Shown here: one piece after another, positions 1 to 9,198 of the stretch
How positions within the stretch are numbered: the stretch's first letter is position 1
How the letters are laid out: the number at the start of each line of letters is the position of its first letter
Source: Orbilia blumenaviensis
Lineage: Eukaryota; Ascomycota; Orbiliomycetes; Orbiliales; Orbiliaceae
Reading direction: 5' to 3'
NCBI GenBank assembly: GCA_036872755.1
Contig: JAVHNS010000006.1
Location: forward strand, 1,488,001-1,552,000
DNA: 64,000 bases
Notes under the pieces: model-generated
Told to the model about the DNA's origin: nothing
The model's input: only the letters and a program-made list of their open reading frames with translations
Database searches by the model: none
Translations under genes and position numbers: made by a program

Positions 1-103
1 CCGCAAGGGACAACGATAACTGTCCTACCCAGATGCCTATCTTGATACTACATAACTAGAAATGCAGTTTCTTCCTTTTTCTTTTTAGTATTTTTGCTCT
101 TTA

Positions 104-1170
104 TCACTTAAGTTCCTTCAGCTTTCGCTCGACGATCGCCTCGACGAACTTCGTCAGCCACCCATTCTCACTCCCATCTCCTTTAAAGTACGCTTCGACA
201 CTTTTCTATAGTTTCCGGTAAAAGAAATACCAGAAGTCAGCATCCCAATACTTTTTTTCCCAAGGGAGTCATGATTGTAGATGCAGAGGTAAAGACTTAC
301 CTCGACATATTTTCCGACCTGGTCAACCTCAATATTGACCAAATCCCCGACTTCCTTCTTTGCAGTCACCACCTTCTCTTGGGTGTAGGCGATCAGCATG
401 ACCCCGAATTCGCCCTTCACATGGTCCACATGCGTGATTGTCAAACTAGCGCCATCAACCGTGATAAAGCCTTTCTCAACAATGTACCACACATTACGCA
501 TGAAGTCCGCCGGTAATTTGAAGGTAAAATTCAACGCATTGCCATCCGGGACCTTTTCGATAATTGTAGCAGTGCAATCAACGTGCCCCTGCACAAGATG
601 ACCACCGAAGCGGGAGTTCGAAGGCAGCGGCTTCACCCCACCAGCATTATCGGATGTTTCGGACTTCAGACCCTCAGCAAGCTTGGAAGATGTTGACATG
701 GCCCTCTCAAGGTTTACGGGTGATCCGACCGACAACTGTCCCAGATTTGTGCGGCGGAGGGTTTCGGGTGCAATCCCTAGTTTGAAAGAGTCACGTGCCT
801 CGGAAAGGGCGGTGATGGTGAGACAGGTGCCATTTACGCTTATGCTATCGCCGATGAGGGCGTCTGTAAGAATTGCAGCACAGTCCGAGATTGTCATGGA
901 GCAACCATTGCCGCCGGAGGAGGAGGTATCGAGCGGGAGCAGCTCGGAGACAGCTATACAGTACGGTGGCGGGTGAGTTTAGCAATGGAGCCTTTTTTTT
1001 TTGGAGGGGGATTTCTCTGTTGTATTCTTTCGATTTTGACATACTTCCGACAATCTCTGGAATGGGTGTAAACGAACGAATTAGTGATTCTACTTTTGAT
1101 CCAAAAGAGGCGAAGCCAAAGCAAGAACAGGAAGTGAGTCTTTTTGCAAACCTACGAGTCCGGTGAACAT
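104..1170 (-). CDS. RIB5: Riboflavin synthase (alpha chain), 4 exons
   Basis: Predicted 261-residue riboflavin synthase, which dismutates two 6,7-dimethyl-8-ribityllumazine molecules to riboflavin in the last step of vitamin B2 synthesis. Exons on the minus strand: 1152-1170, 1045-1056, 301-953, 104-205; introns of 95, 91 and 95 nt close in phase. Exon 1 encodes MFTGLV, the 12-nt exon 2 restores E-IVG-T, and exon 3 carries most of the protein. Two tandem lumazine-binding barrels are visible: the first has VNGTCLTIT and GGHLVQGHVD, the second VDGASLTIT and ends with VGKYVE. Exon 4 adds KSVEAYF and a helical C-terminus ending KELK. Length matches the family (about 230-260). Donors GTATGT and GTAAGT are canonical; the first donor, GTTTGC, is weaker. 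The reading frame that begins at the first internal ATG of exon 3 lacks the true N-terminus and runs into the last intron. Confidence 0.93.
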
Positions 1171-2820
1171 GATGAGTATCTGTTGTGGGCTTGTGAAGCT
1201 GTATGTGGTGGATGATACTATCTTGAGATCGATAGAGCTATAGAGTAGGTAGTTAAAAGCTGGAAGGTGTTGGGTCGCAACCGGCGGCAATACTCGGCTG
1301 TCAGTCACGGGACTTTCTTGGCGGTTCTGGGTGCTGCAATGTAATGCAATGTAGGGAATTCGAACCCCGGTAGTGGAAACTTAATACATAACCAGGTAAG
1401 TAGGTACTCGAGATACCAGTAGTTATGGCATGCCGTGGCAATCTGACAGAGAAATAAAAGCAAAGAATCTAGGGGCAACGTCGCAAGGGTGACTACGAGT
1501 ACTTACTTGGCTCAGAACGTATAGTTTTAGTCGTCTAAGGGTCTGGCGCTGCTTCAAACTCCTGCAGAGTCCGCTAGATACTCAAGGGCTTAAGTTAAGT
1601 AGCTTTCTAGTTTATGCTCCAACTCTAGGATCGGCTACTGGGGCTTCAAATTACCTCGGTAACTACATTGGCCTAGATCGATTGGAAGGTCACCTAAGCA
1701 GATCAACACTGTAAGCCAATCAGTTCGATCGGTGCTTATTGGTTACCTTTAGGCATTAAACTCGTAGTCAAATTAACATCACTATGTATGTGATTAGTGA
1801 ATAGCGTATCGTATCGTTCACAAACAAACGGTCATTATTAATTGACTTCAAGCGATACTTCATTACTAAGCTAAGATAAAATGACCGCCTAGATATACCG
1901 ATAGGCAGCAGAATCGAAGTATCAACAGTTAAATCTAGGATCGTTCCGGCACGATCGATCGATATCAGTATATCGCCAAGCTGCTCTACGAGTAGCCAAG
2001 CAATGTAACACGGATAGCCTGTAGCCTGTCCTTTAATTACCTGCCAGCAGATGCGTAGACCCAACTCTCAGATCCACTTAGGGTAGTTGTGGTATATGGT
2101 ATATGGTACTAACAAGAACACCCCAATCAAACCCCCGTATCAGTGCAGTGCGGTGCGCAGCGCATGCGTGTGCAGGGCGCCGCCGCTACTAACATGTAGC
2201 CTCACGGACTCGAAGAGCGGCGAGGGGGGGCCGAAGATGCACAGAACGCATTAATGCCTTAGCATTGACATTGACATTGAACATTCGCATGCATCTGCAT
2301 TCATGAGGTAGCACAACATCAGTCTAGCTTGGAAATTCAGAGCTGTAGAGCTCGAGGTGGGGTCCGACACACTGCAGGTCTTGCATTCTCAACCCCTGTC
2401 AACTCGCCATCTGATGCCCATTTAGGCGATTTTCCAATCTCGGACGGCAACACAAAAATGAAAAGATCCAACAAAGTCGATTGGGATTTAGTACCGGACA
2501 GCTAAAAAGCAGGAAGGGATATTAAATCCACAAAAGTCTTTTTGGTGGCGAGTAGATTTCCTAAATATAAAAACATCTCTTATTTGAAATATATTCTTGG
2601 TATAACAACTCACAGCCCCAATAATAGAGCAATACTAAAAGGTATAGTAGATTACTGTTATTGTTGCCCCCATACTCTAGCAGTGGGGTATTATATGTGG
2701 CGCGAGACACCATACCCTGTGTATTAAGGAGTAAGTGGCCAAGTGTAATACACAAGTATGGTAGCTAGTAGAAGGTATCGATTATTTCGCACTCTAATTA
2801 ATCTTTATCGCAATATATAT
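1171..2820. other. Intergenic region, no gene seen
   Basis: About 1.65 kb between RIB5 and the next minus-strand gene. It is stop-rich in all frames, with short AT-rich runs and small direct repeats (for example the tandem TGGTATA near 2092-2108). The first part should hold the RIB5 promoter and 5' UTR; I see no convincing TATA box or protein-like segment. Confidence 0.6.
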
Positions 2821-4161
2821 TTATCCAAACGCTGTCATATGCCATGATTCTCCAAGGCAAGCTCTCTCCTCAGCAAACATCCAGTCATCCTCGGGGTCGT
2901 CCACCTCTTGCAGCGCATTCCTCGCTAGTATCACCTCCATATCAACTTCATCCACGCCTAACAGATTTCCGTAGACCGCTGACACGTCCTGGATTTCGTC
3001 TAACAACCGAGTACCTAGTTTGCCGCCATGAGTTTCGACTTCGTTCAAAATATCTTCCAATGCTAATATCTTGCTCCCGTGATCGGTGGTCGTATTCGCG
3101 GCCATGTTCGTCGCCCTTCTCACTTTCTCTCCGATTTTCCTCTCAATATTTGACTTCGCGATCGCTTCCTCCTTTTCTTTCCTACTCTGCATGTTCACGG
3201 CCGCGAATACTTCCTCGCGAACCGCGAACTTAACCGCCATCCTTTGACTCTGGATCAAAAAATCCAAAACGATAATTCCCGGTGACATCTGCAGCATCCG
3301 AATGGTAGACCTCCGCTCTATCCGTTTGAATTTGGAGAACGAACGAAGTTTACCCACGCGAAATAGATGTCTCAAAAGTCTCTTACGCCTTAGTGGACTT
3401 TTCAGAACCCGTTCAACGAGGGGTGGTTCGCCATGGGACACGGCAACGGACGGAGGACGTGGAGAATCATCTTCGAATAAGGTAGCAGATTGGGAATGGA
3501 AGTCTTGATCCTGACTTTCTTGTGTAGGAGTAGCATTTGGTAGCTTGAATGATTCTCCAAAGGCGGTGTCCTCAATGGCTTGTGAGAACAGTCCGGAGAC
3601 TCCCCGCGAGAGAGTAGGGCTGTTGATTGGTTGGCGTGGAGAAATCGCGTGTAGCTTAGCACGAAGGTTGGAGGCGAGATCTGAATGGTCTTCGGCCCTA
3701 GACTTCAGCGTTGGCGTTGGCGTTAATGGAGATGATAAAGATAGGCCGCATATCCCGAGATTCAAGGCCTGTAGAGTACTCTTGCCACGAGGGCGAGGGA
3801 TTCGGCTGGGGAGGGGGGTGCACAGCAGAGGTGGCGGTGGTAACTCAGGTTGGAAAATTGGAGGCATATTGAAGTATTTGTATAGCAGCCAGGTTCCAGT
3901 GGTCACAGAGGAGAGGGTGGTTAGAAAGAAAGAGATTGTGATACCAGTATAGGTTTGGATGAGTTGTAGAACAGGAGAGGCCAGAAGGAGGGAAGCAAAG
4001 ATATCCCTTTTGCAAAACCGAACAAATACAACAACGATAACCGCAAAAATAAATACAAATATCAAAACACAATGTCTAGGTACTTTTGTGCTCAGCGAAT
4101 ATTCATGGGTCCGCACGCCCTCAGATACAAGCGTGCCAGCTAACTTTCTAAGTAACTCCAA
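2821..4161 (-). CDS. Hypothetical membrane protein with disordered middle and charged C-terminus
   Basis: I do not recognise this protein. The open frame gives up to 446 residues. Near the N-terminus are two strongly hydrophobic stretches (about residues 30-48 and 54-95, the second possibly two helices), so it is probably anchored in a membrane. Then follows a Pro/Ser/Thr-rich region (about 97-260), a strongly basic patch (KSPLRRKRLLRHLFRVGKL and following), and an alpha-helical, acidic C-terminal third ending in an acidic tail. The frame has no in-frame ATG before the hydrophobic segment: it opens at a TTG after a TGA. The real start therefore lies in an upstream exon or at a later Met beyond the membrane segments. 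I could not resolve a splice join, so the 5' end is unsettled. Stop at 2821-2823. Confidence 0.6.
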   Translation of the reverse strand: MELLRKLAGTLVSEGVRTHEYSLSTKVPRHCVLIFVFIFAVIVVVFVRFCKRDIFASLLLASPVLQLIQTYTGITISFFLTTLSSVTTGTWLLYKYFNMPPIFQPELPPPPLLCTPLPSRIPRPRGKSTLQALNLGICGLSLSSPLTPTPTLKSRAEDHSDLASNLRAKLHAISPRQPINSPTLSRGVSGLFSQAIEDTAFGESFKLPNATPTQESQDQDFHSQSATLFEDDSPRPPSVAVSHGEPPLVERVLKSPLRRKRLLRHLFRVGKLRSFSKFKRIERRSTIRMLQMSPGIIVLDFLIQSQRMAVKFAVREEVFAAVNMQSRKEKEEAIAKSNIERKIGEKVRRATNMAANTTTDHGSKILALEDILNEVETHGGKLGTRLLDEIQDVSAVYGNLLGVDEVDMEVILARNALQEVDDPEDDWMFAEERACLGESWHMTAFG

Positions 4162-4249
4162 TCGGAGTCAGGCAGCTAGAGCGCTGATGCATACAAATCA
4201 AAGATTATCAATCTAGGACAGCTGAAGGCTATATACAGCCTCCTAATTG

Positions 4250-5371
4250 TTAGGGGTGCCCTTCATGGTCATCGTGCTGAGCTTCTTGAGGGGATTCTCG
4301 TTTGAAGATGCCACTGCCAGGCTTAGTATATCCCAAGTAACCAAAATTTCTTCCTAGCTGAGAAGCCCCCAAGGAATCTCCATAATCGATCGGGCCTTCA
4401 AGAAAATAAGGCTCCTTTGTACCAGGCGCAAGCTGTCGAAATTCATAATTAGTCTCCCCAGCTGCTGCGTTATGCTGACTGTAACCACCGGGCCCCTTAT
4501 TCCAACTCATTGAAAACCTTGGCGCCGGGTTCCATTCGTAGTCCGGCATTTTCAATTTATACCCATCCTTGATGTTGTTTAGGGCATTTTGGTATTCCCG
4601 AATAGTCTTAGTCGAATCAACCTCCGGTTGAAGCATCGTCGCTGAACAGAAACAACCTATTTTAGGGCTCCACAGCACGCGGTACATTGTTAGAATATTA
4701 TCAACGAACAAATTTTATCGGCCCTATGGGTTCCCTAGGAACCGCTTCCCCTTCTAGTAAAATTTTGAAATCGACATCAAATACCAGGTAATAAAACTTT
4801 TCGGAGACATACCGATCCATTGTGCACATCGGGTTGGGTGGTCTGGGTATATACAGCGAGACCACGCGTCCGGCACTGCCAAGCCAGGGTCCTCGAAGCC
4901 AACTGGTCGCGCTGCCGGTATCAGTTCGCCGGTATCTTCATCGCATCTGCATTTTCTGCAAGAATGCAACCAAGCTCTGAGGCCCCCACTAGGGCTATCT
5001 GCTAATCGTGGGCGGTATCTGCCCGCGATCTGGACGTAGTGGAGCGGATCATTATCCATGGCTTTAATTTCGGCCACTTTTGGACATCTTATCCAGAATG
5101 TGGTATGGAATATAGTACTTTCCACGACCCTATTATCGATTCTTACCTCTTCGGAGCTGGTTGGGGCATTGGAACCCCCGAGGAGGCCAAGTTCCCTACT
5201 ACCTGATAGAGCAGTTTTAGATTCAGAACCCACAGCTATCGGAGTAACCAGGGCCTCTGGGGCTGGAAGACTGGATGTCGTTGCGGTATTAACATTAATC
5301 TTGATTGCAAATAACCCGGGAAGTACGACGCTAAGAACGTAGAATAATTTGTACATGCCTAGGCTCTTCAT
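4250..5371 (-). CDS. Small secreted protein, Cys-containing, 2 exons
   Basis: Predicted 321-residue protein from exon 4813-5371 and exon 4250-4656, joined over a 156-nt intron (donor GTATGT, acceptor AAAATAG, phase 1, closes exactly). The N-terminus (MKSLGMYKLFYVLSVVLPG) is a signal peptide, so the protein should enter the secretory pathway. A Thr/Ser/Ala-rich stretch follows, then a Cys-bearing module with CRKCRCDEDTGELIPA, CAQWIG and, across the splice, GCFCSATMLQPEV, then a segment with YQNALNNIKDGYK and a Trp/Tyr/Gly-rich tail. No enzyme motif is recognised. The paired CxC motifs followed by LQP and YQxALN look like a lineage-restricted secreted family that I recall from orbiliaceous fungi; that is memory, not a search. 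ATG 5371 was chosen because it starts the hydrophobic leader; the ATG at 5356 is an alternative. Confidence 0.7.
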
Positions 5372-6903
5372 TAAACAGGTTTGAGGGGCCAATTTGCGAA
5401 TTTCATAATATATAAGAGGACAGTGTTAAATAATGAACAATATTAATAAAAATGACTAAACAATGAACAATATTAATAAAAACGACTAGAATTCTTGAAG
5501 GGAGTTTTCTATTTTATATAAAGAGTTCTGGTGTTCTCACGCTTACATGAGAATTTCTAGCCCTACCATTCAATAGGAAGACTACACGCATGTATATATA
5601 GATATTAGAGCTGGCCAGCTGGAGCACTACGTATAACTCTAAAACCTGGAACATAATTATTGGTTCAGGGAACATTTGTACATGGGTATCGCACTGCCTA
5701 TTCGCTGCAAGGAGAGCTCTGGAGTCGAAGGAATTTCCCACGGCTTAACACCACTGGCCCAGAGTTTCGCTATATTATTAGTATACTTAATACCTCCAAC
5801 TTATCGCATATATCAATACCCCAGAAAACCCCGTAATAGCTGTAATAATTGGGTGGCGCGGCGATAAAAGTTTGAAACGATGTGTGGGTTGATACCTTAA
5901 GTTGGAACGATACACCGATATGTATTGGTCTCGCTTTACAACATTTCAAATATTTTACATGACAAAAAAACACATAATCGCCCACCGACTGGCTAGCTAT
6001 AGCTACTGTGCCAGAAAAATAGGGTTTTGGATACCATTCTAACCCAATTATATATATATGACCACTAATCATAACGATATACAACTAAACGTAGCTGAAA
6101 CGCCATAAGAATGGACGCCAAATTTAATAGGAATGTCTCTCAGCCTCAAACTTTGGGGGGTGCGAAATATAAGGGCAGCTTATTCCCGTAAAAGAAATCG
6201 AGATATACAGTAGATGGCACAGGTGTGGTCAACAGCGCCTGGGATCGAGACTAAGTAGATGGAACAATGAGCGCTATCGATTTCGCGCCTATACTAAATT
6301 CAAGCTTGGAGTTTCTGTGTGCACAGTGATAAGTTCTTTATAAAGTTTTACAGTGTAAATCACTCCACTTGGTTAAACCCTTAAGCAAAAGATGCTAGGC
6401 ATATATAGTGGGGATCAATTCAGGACAAAATTCGATACCCATCGATAGCTCTAACGGGCGACTAGGTTTAAATATGAAATACAAGGTGTATTATGGGCGA
6501 GATGTAAGCATACGATTGTACAAATTTTGCTGCGACTAAAGAAGCAAAAAGAGGGAAAAGTCATGCATAGAGCCTCTCTATAAAACGTTCGTTTGAGTCC
6601 GTTCAGGAACTCTTTTCCTGCTGCGTAACCAGTATTTTGCGAGACCCGATATATTTCTCTTGAAACTGCTCAAATATCGACCCCATCCACAATTTATTGA
6701 TAGCTCATTTATACCACGATAATGAGTGAAATAAATTTAAATACCCAGCCTCTCTTCCACGAGCCCATTCTGATTGAGCCGTTTGAGCAAAATCAGCGAA
6801 GGGATTCCTCACAAGAAACGAACAGCCCTACGCCTTACCCACGTTGCGAAAGCCCAATACAGCCCTCTAAGGCTTCATAGTCCAGATCTCAAGACTCGTG
6901 GCA
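5372..6903. other. AT-rich divergent intergenic region
   Basis: About 1.5 kb between two divergently transcribed genes for secreted proteins. It contains a 30-bp tandem duplication at 5431-5490 (listed separately), many short AT runs and a TATAAAA at about 6579-6585 upstream of the plus-strand gene. No credible reading frame is present; the longest one (5770-6084, minus) shows no domain or protein-like composition. Confidence 0.6.
5431..5490. repeat. 30-bp tandem duplication (2 copies)
   Basis: 5431-5460 and 5461-5490 are head-to-tail copies of an AT-rich 30-mer beginning AATGAACAATATTAATAAAA one base in. They differ at three positions, all transitions (T/C, T/C, A/G). It lies about 60 bp upstream of the start of the minus-strand secreted protein gene, so within its promoter or 5' UTR. 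Confidence 0.9.
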
Positions 6904-9198
6904 ATGTGGCCAAAATTTACTCACCCCATTACCGTGGTTGCTACATTATTGGCCTTCATTGCGCCGCTAAGTAATGCTCAATTAGTTGTCCCAGGTGTTT
7001 CGAAGCCGACTGAGATATCAACACAGGCTCTGGTGTTCTACTTTTCGGATGGAACAACATATGGGTATACGGACTACGCATACGGATGGAATGGGAACTG
7101 CAATAAATTATATAGTCCGGCGCCCGGGCAGGCTACTGTTGACTATGTCGAGTATCTACCTAACTCATCGGCAGCCCCAGGAGTGTTTTCTCAGAACGCA
7201 GTGGATCCTGATATTGGACGGGCGGAAGATTTGGAGTTGAGAAAAGTGATTATTTATCGGGATCCCCACTGCGCTGAAGAATCCGTGGAGAAAACGCAAA
7301 GCGAGGAGAGTGAAGATGATAAGGAAGTTTCTCAAACTGGTAAAGTATTAGAGCCAGTCGAGTTGGAAGTTCAAGCAAAAATGCACGGGAACGGACAAGA
7401 CAGTGGAGATGAAGATACTGTCAATAATGATTCGGCGCATATATTCCTGAACGACCAAGGGCTAAAAGTTGATACACCAGCCAGTTTTAGACTTGTGCTT
7501 GGGAGGAAGTCACCAGTGCCTAAGTCAGCCGATCATGTGCCTACCGATGAGGCTCCAGGGGAAGATATTTTGGCCAACAATGAAGAGGTTTCTGGAGGCG
7601 AAAAAGAGCCAGAGGAAACTTCCGGGAGTGTATCAGCCGATGAGACTATAAGAGAATCGGCACCGCCACAAGAAGTTATTAGTGACGAAGAAGCGGCCGA
7701 GGAGTTAGCATCCGAAATGAACGCCCCAGACGAAGAACAGAGCGCCGAAGATAATACTTTCCCCGAAAATTCTTCGGGCGATTCTGATGGGGAGAATCCC
7801 AAGTCTGATAACGTGGAGGACAATCAGAGTGGTGAAAGTGAAAAGATACCTGAGGAACAAACCCAAGAAAAGCTAGCTTCCTCTGAACAGGAAAACCAAG
7901 AAAACACGTTACAGACGCCAAATACGGACAGCGAAACTCGCAAGGCATCTTCTCAAGAAACCTTCGATGGAGAGTCCACCGCAGATAGCCACAGAGAAAA
8001 CGAAGAGGTAAACACTACAGACGAATATTTTACTGAGCTGGAAATAGACGATAGTGACGACGACGACGATGATGATGATGATGATGAGGAGGAGGAGGAG
8101 GAGGAGGAGGAGGAGGAGGAAGAAGAAGAAAAGACGCACAAGCGGCCAGTTTACAATATCTTCAAAAACGTGGATACGGTAGTCGAGGAGCAGCACGATG
8201 AAGAGTTTAGGCAGGAGATACATGAAACCCCACAGATTGAGGAGGCGCAAGATAGAGAGGCTGGACAAGAAGACGAGCCTCAGGAATCTAGAACCAGCTC
8301 GTCTACGATCGCTGGGGCCACGCCGACAGAAAGCCTAGCTCCCGAAACCCCCTCATCCCCTGGGGGGGAACAGTCAGAAGGCGATATTGATAGTCAGCCT
8401 GAGGAGAACCCGGAGTCAGGGGGGTCTCAGGAGACCAATACAGAGAACCAGAGTGACTTACCGCAGACTGAGGAACAACAACCAGCAGCGCCGCCAAAGG
8501 ATTCAACGCCAGTGGAAGAACCCAAAACAACAGAACCCTCTGAATCAGGAGTAAACACGCTGTCATCACGAAAGCCAGATGTTCCCGTAGTCACTGTAAC
8601 AGTTCATGTAGCAACAAATGCTGATGTCACCACCACAGAGCCAAAACCGACGGCCGAAACCCATACAGCTACTGCAGAACCTACAGAGCCGTCTCCGACT
8701 GAGGAGATTGCGGCCGCCGAAACGACTCCAAGTGTTCCGGGGCTGACCTTTACCCCGGATTCGGAGTATTGTGATCCGAAACAGCCTGATTCCTCTTGCT
8801 ACGTCGAATGTGATGTTGAGGATCCATATTGTTGCCACCCAACTGACAAAGATTTCCCAGATTGTTGCGATCCAGATGATGAAGAGTGTTGGAGGCACCA
8901 ATTCATCCTTGACAAGCCCGAGGAGGCCCCATCGGGGACAACATCAGCTAGTGGCGAATCTGTTCCAAGCCAGACAACTGTGCCACCTCCTCAAGCGGAG
9001 GAAACACCAGTAAAGGAGCCAGAAAAAGAATCAGCGGGGGAATCTCAAGAGCCGGATAAACAAGAAACGGCACAACCAGCGAAAAGAGATCAAATTCCGA
9101 CAATAGCAGAGATTGGGAGCACGAATGAGGGCCCACCAAACTCAGCCGGAGCGAGCAGACGATTATCCAGGTCAAGGCTATTGCGGTACCTCATTTAG
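6904..9198 (+). CDS. Secreted, extremely acidic low-complexity protein
   Basis: Single-exon, 764 residues starting at ATG 6904 (a GTG two codons earlier is not used). The N-terminus MWPKFTHPITVVATLLAFIA is a signal peptide, probably cut near SNAQ. Residues about 35-125 form a compact-looking module rich in Tyr/Gly (FYFSDGTTYGYTDYAYGWNG) with two Cys, the last in YRDPHCAEE. The bulk (about 130-600) is Glu/Asp/Ser/Thr/Gln-rich with an uninterrupted Asp-then-Glu tract from about 8056 to 8132, then a Pro/Thr/Glu mucin-like part. Near residues 620-665 is a Cys cluster (YCDPKQPDSSCYVECDVE, then CC pairs and CWRHQ), about nine Cys in 45 residues. A dibasic KR near the end (PAKRDQIP) could be a Kex2 site. 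Function unknown; the layout suggests an extracellular or cell-wall-associated polyanion held by a disulfide module. Confidence 0.8.
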   Translation: MWPKFTHPITVVATLLAFIAPLSNAQLVVPGVSKPTEISTQALVFYFSDGTTYGYTDYAYGWNGNCNKLYSPAPGQATVDYVEYLPNSSAAPGVFSQNAVDPDIGRAEDLELRKVIIYRDPHCAEESVEKTQSEESEDDKEVSQTGKVLEPVELEVQAKMHGNGQDSGDEDTVNNDSAHIFLNDQGLKVDTPASFRLVLGRKSPVPKSADHVPTDEAPGEDILANNEEVSGGEKEPEETSGSVSADETIRESAPPQEVISDEEAAEELASEMNAPDEEQSAEDNTFPENSSGDSDGENPKSDNVEDNQSGESEKIPEEQTQEKLASSEQENQENTLQTPNTDSETRKASSQETFDGESTADSHRENEEVNTTDEYFTELEIDDSDDDDDDDDDDEEEEEEEEEEEEEEEKTHKRPVYNIFKNVDTVVEEQHDEEFRQEIHETPQIEEAQDREAGQEDEPQESRTSSSTIAGATPTESLAPETPSSPGGEQSEGDIDSQPEENPESGGSQETNTENQSDLPQTEEQQPAAPPKDSTPVEEPKTTEPSESGVNTLSSRKPDVPVVTVTVHVATNADVTTTEPKPTAETHTATAEPTEPSPTEEIAAAETTPSVPGLTFTPDSEYCDPKQPDSSCYVECDVEDPYCCHPTDKDFPDCCDPDDEECWRHQFILDKPEEAPSGTTSASGESVPSQTTVPPPQAEETPVKEPEKESAGESQEPDKQETAQPAKRDQIPTIAEIGSTNEGPPNSAGASRRLSRSRLLRYLI
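8056..8132 (+). repeat. GAY/GAR trinucleotide tract in coding sequence
   Basis: A run of GAC/GAT codons changes to GAG/GAA codons, encoding an unbroken block of about 10 Asp then about 15 Glu in the secreted acidic protein. The near-pure triplet repeat implies expansion by replication slippage and probable length variation between strains. Confidence 0.9.

Noticed and set aside
1768..2064. 98-codon minus-strand frame
   Set aside because: No domain, no splice context, and composition typical of AT-rich intergenic DNA.
7533..8569. Long antisense frames with poly-Ser or poly-Leu/Phe opposite the acidic protein gene
   Set aside because: They are mirror images of the GAY/GAR tract and Glu-rich codons of the plus-strand gene, not independent genes.
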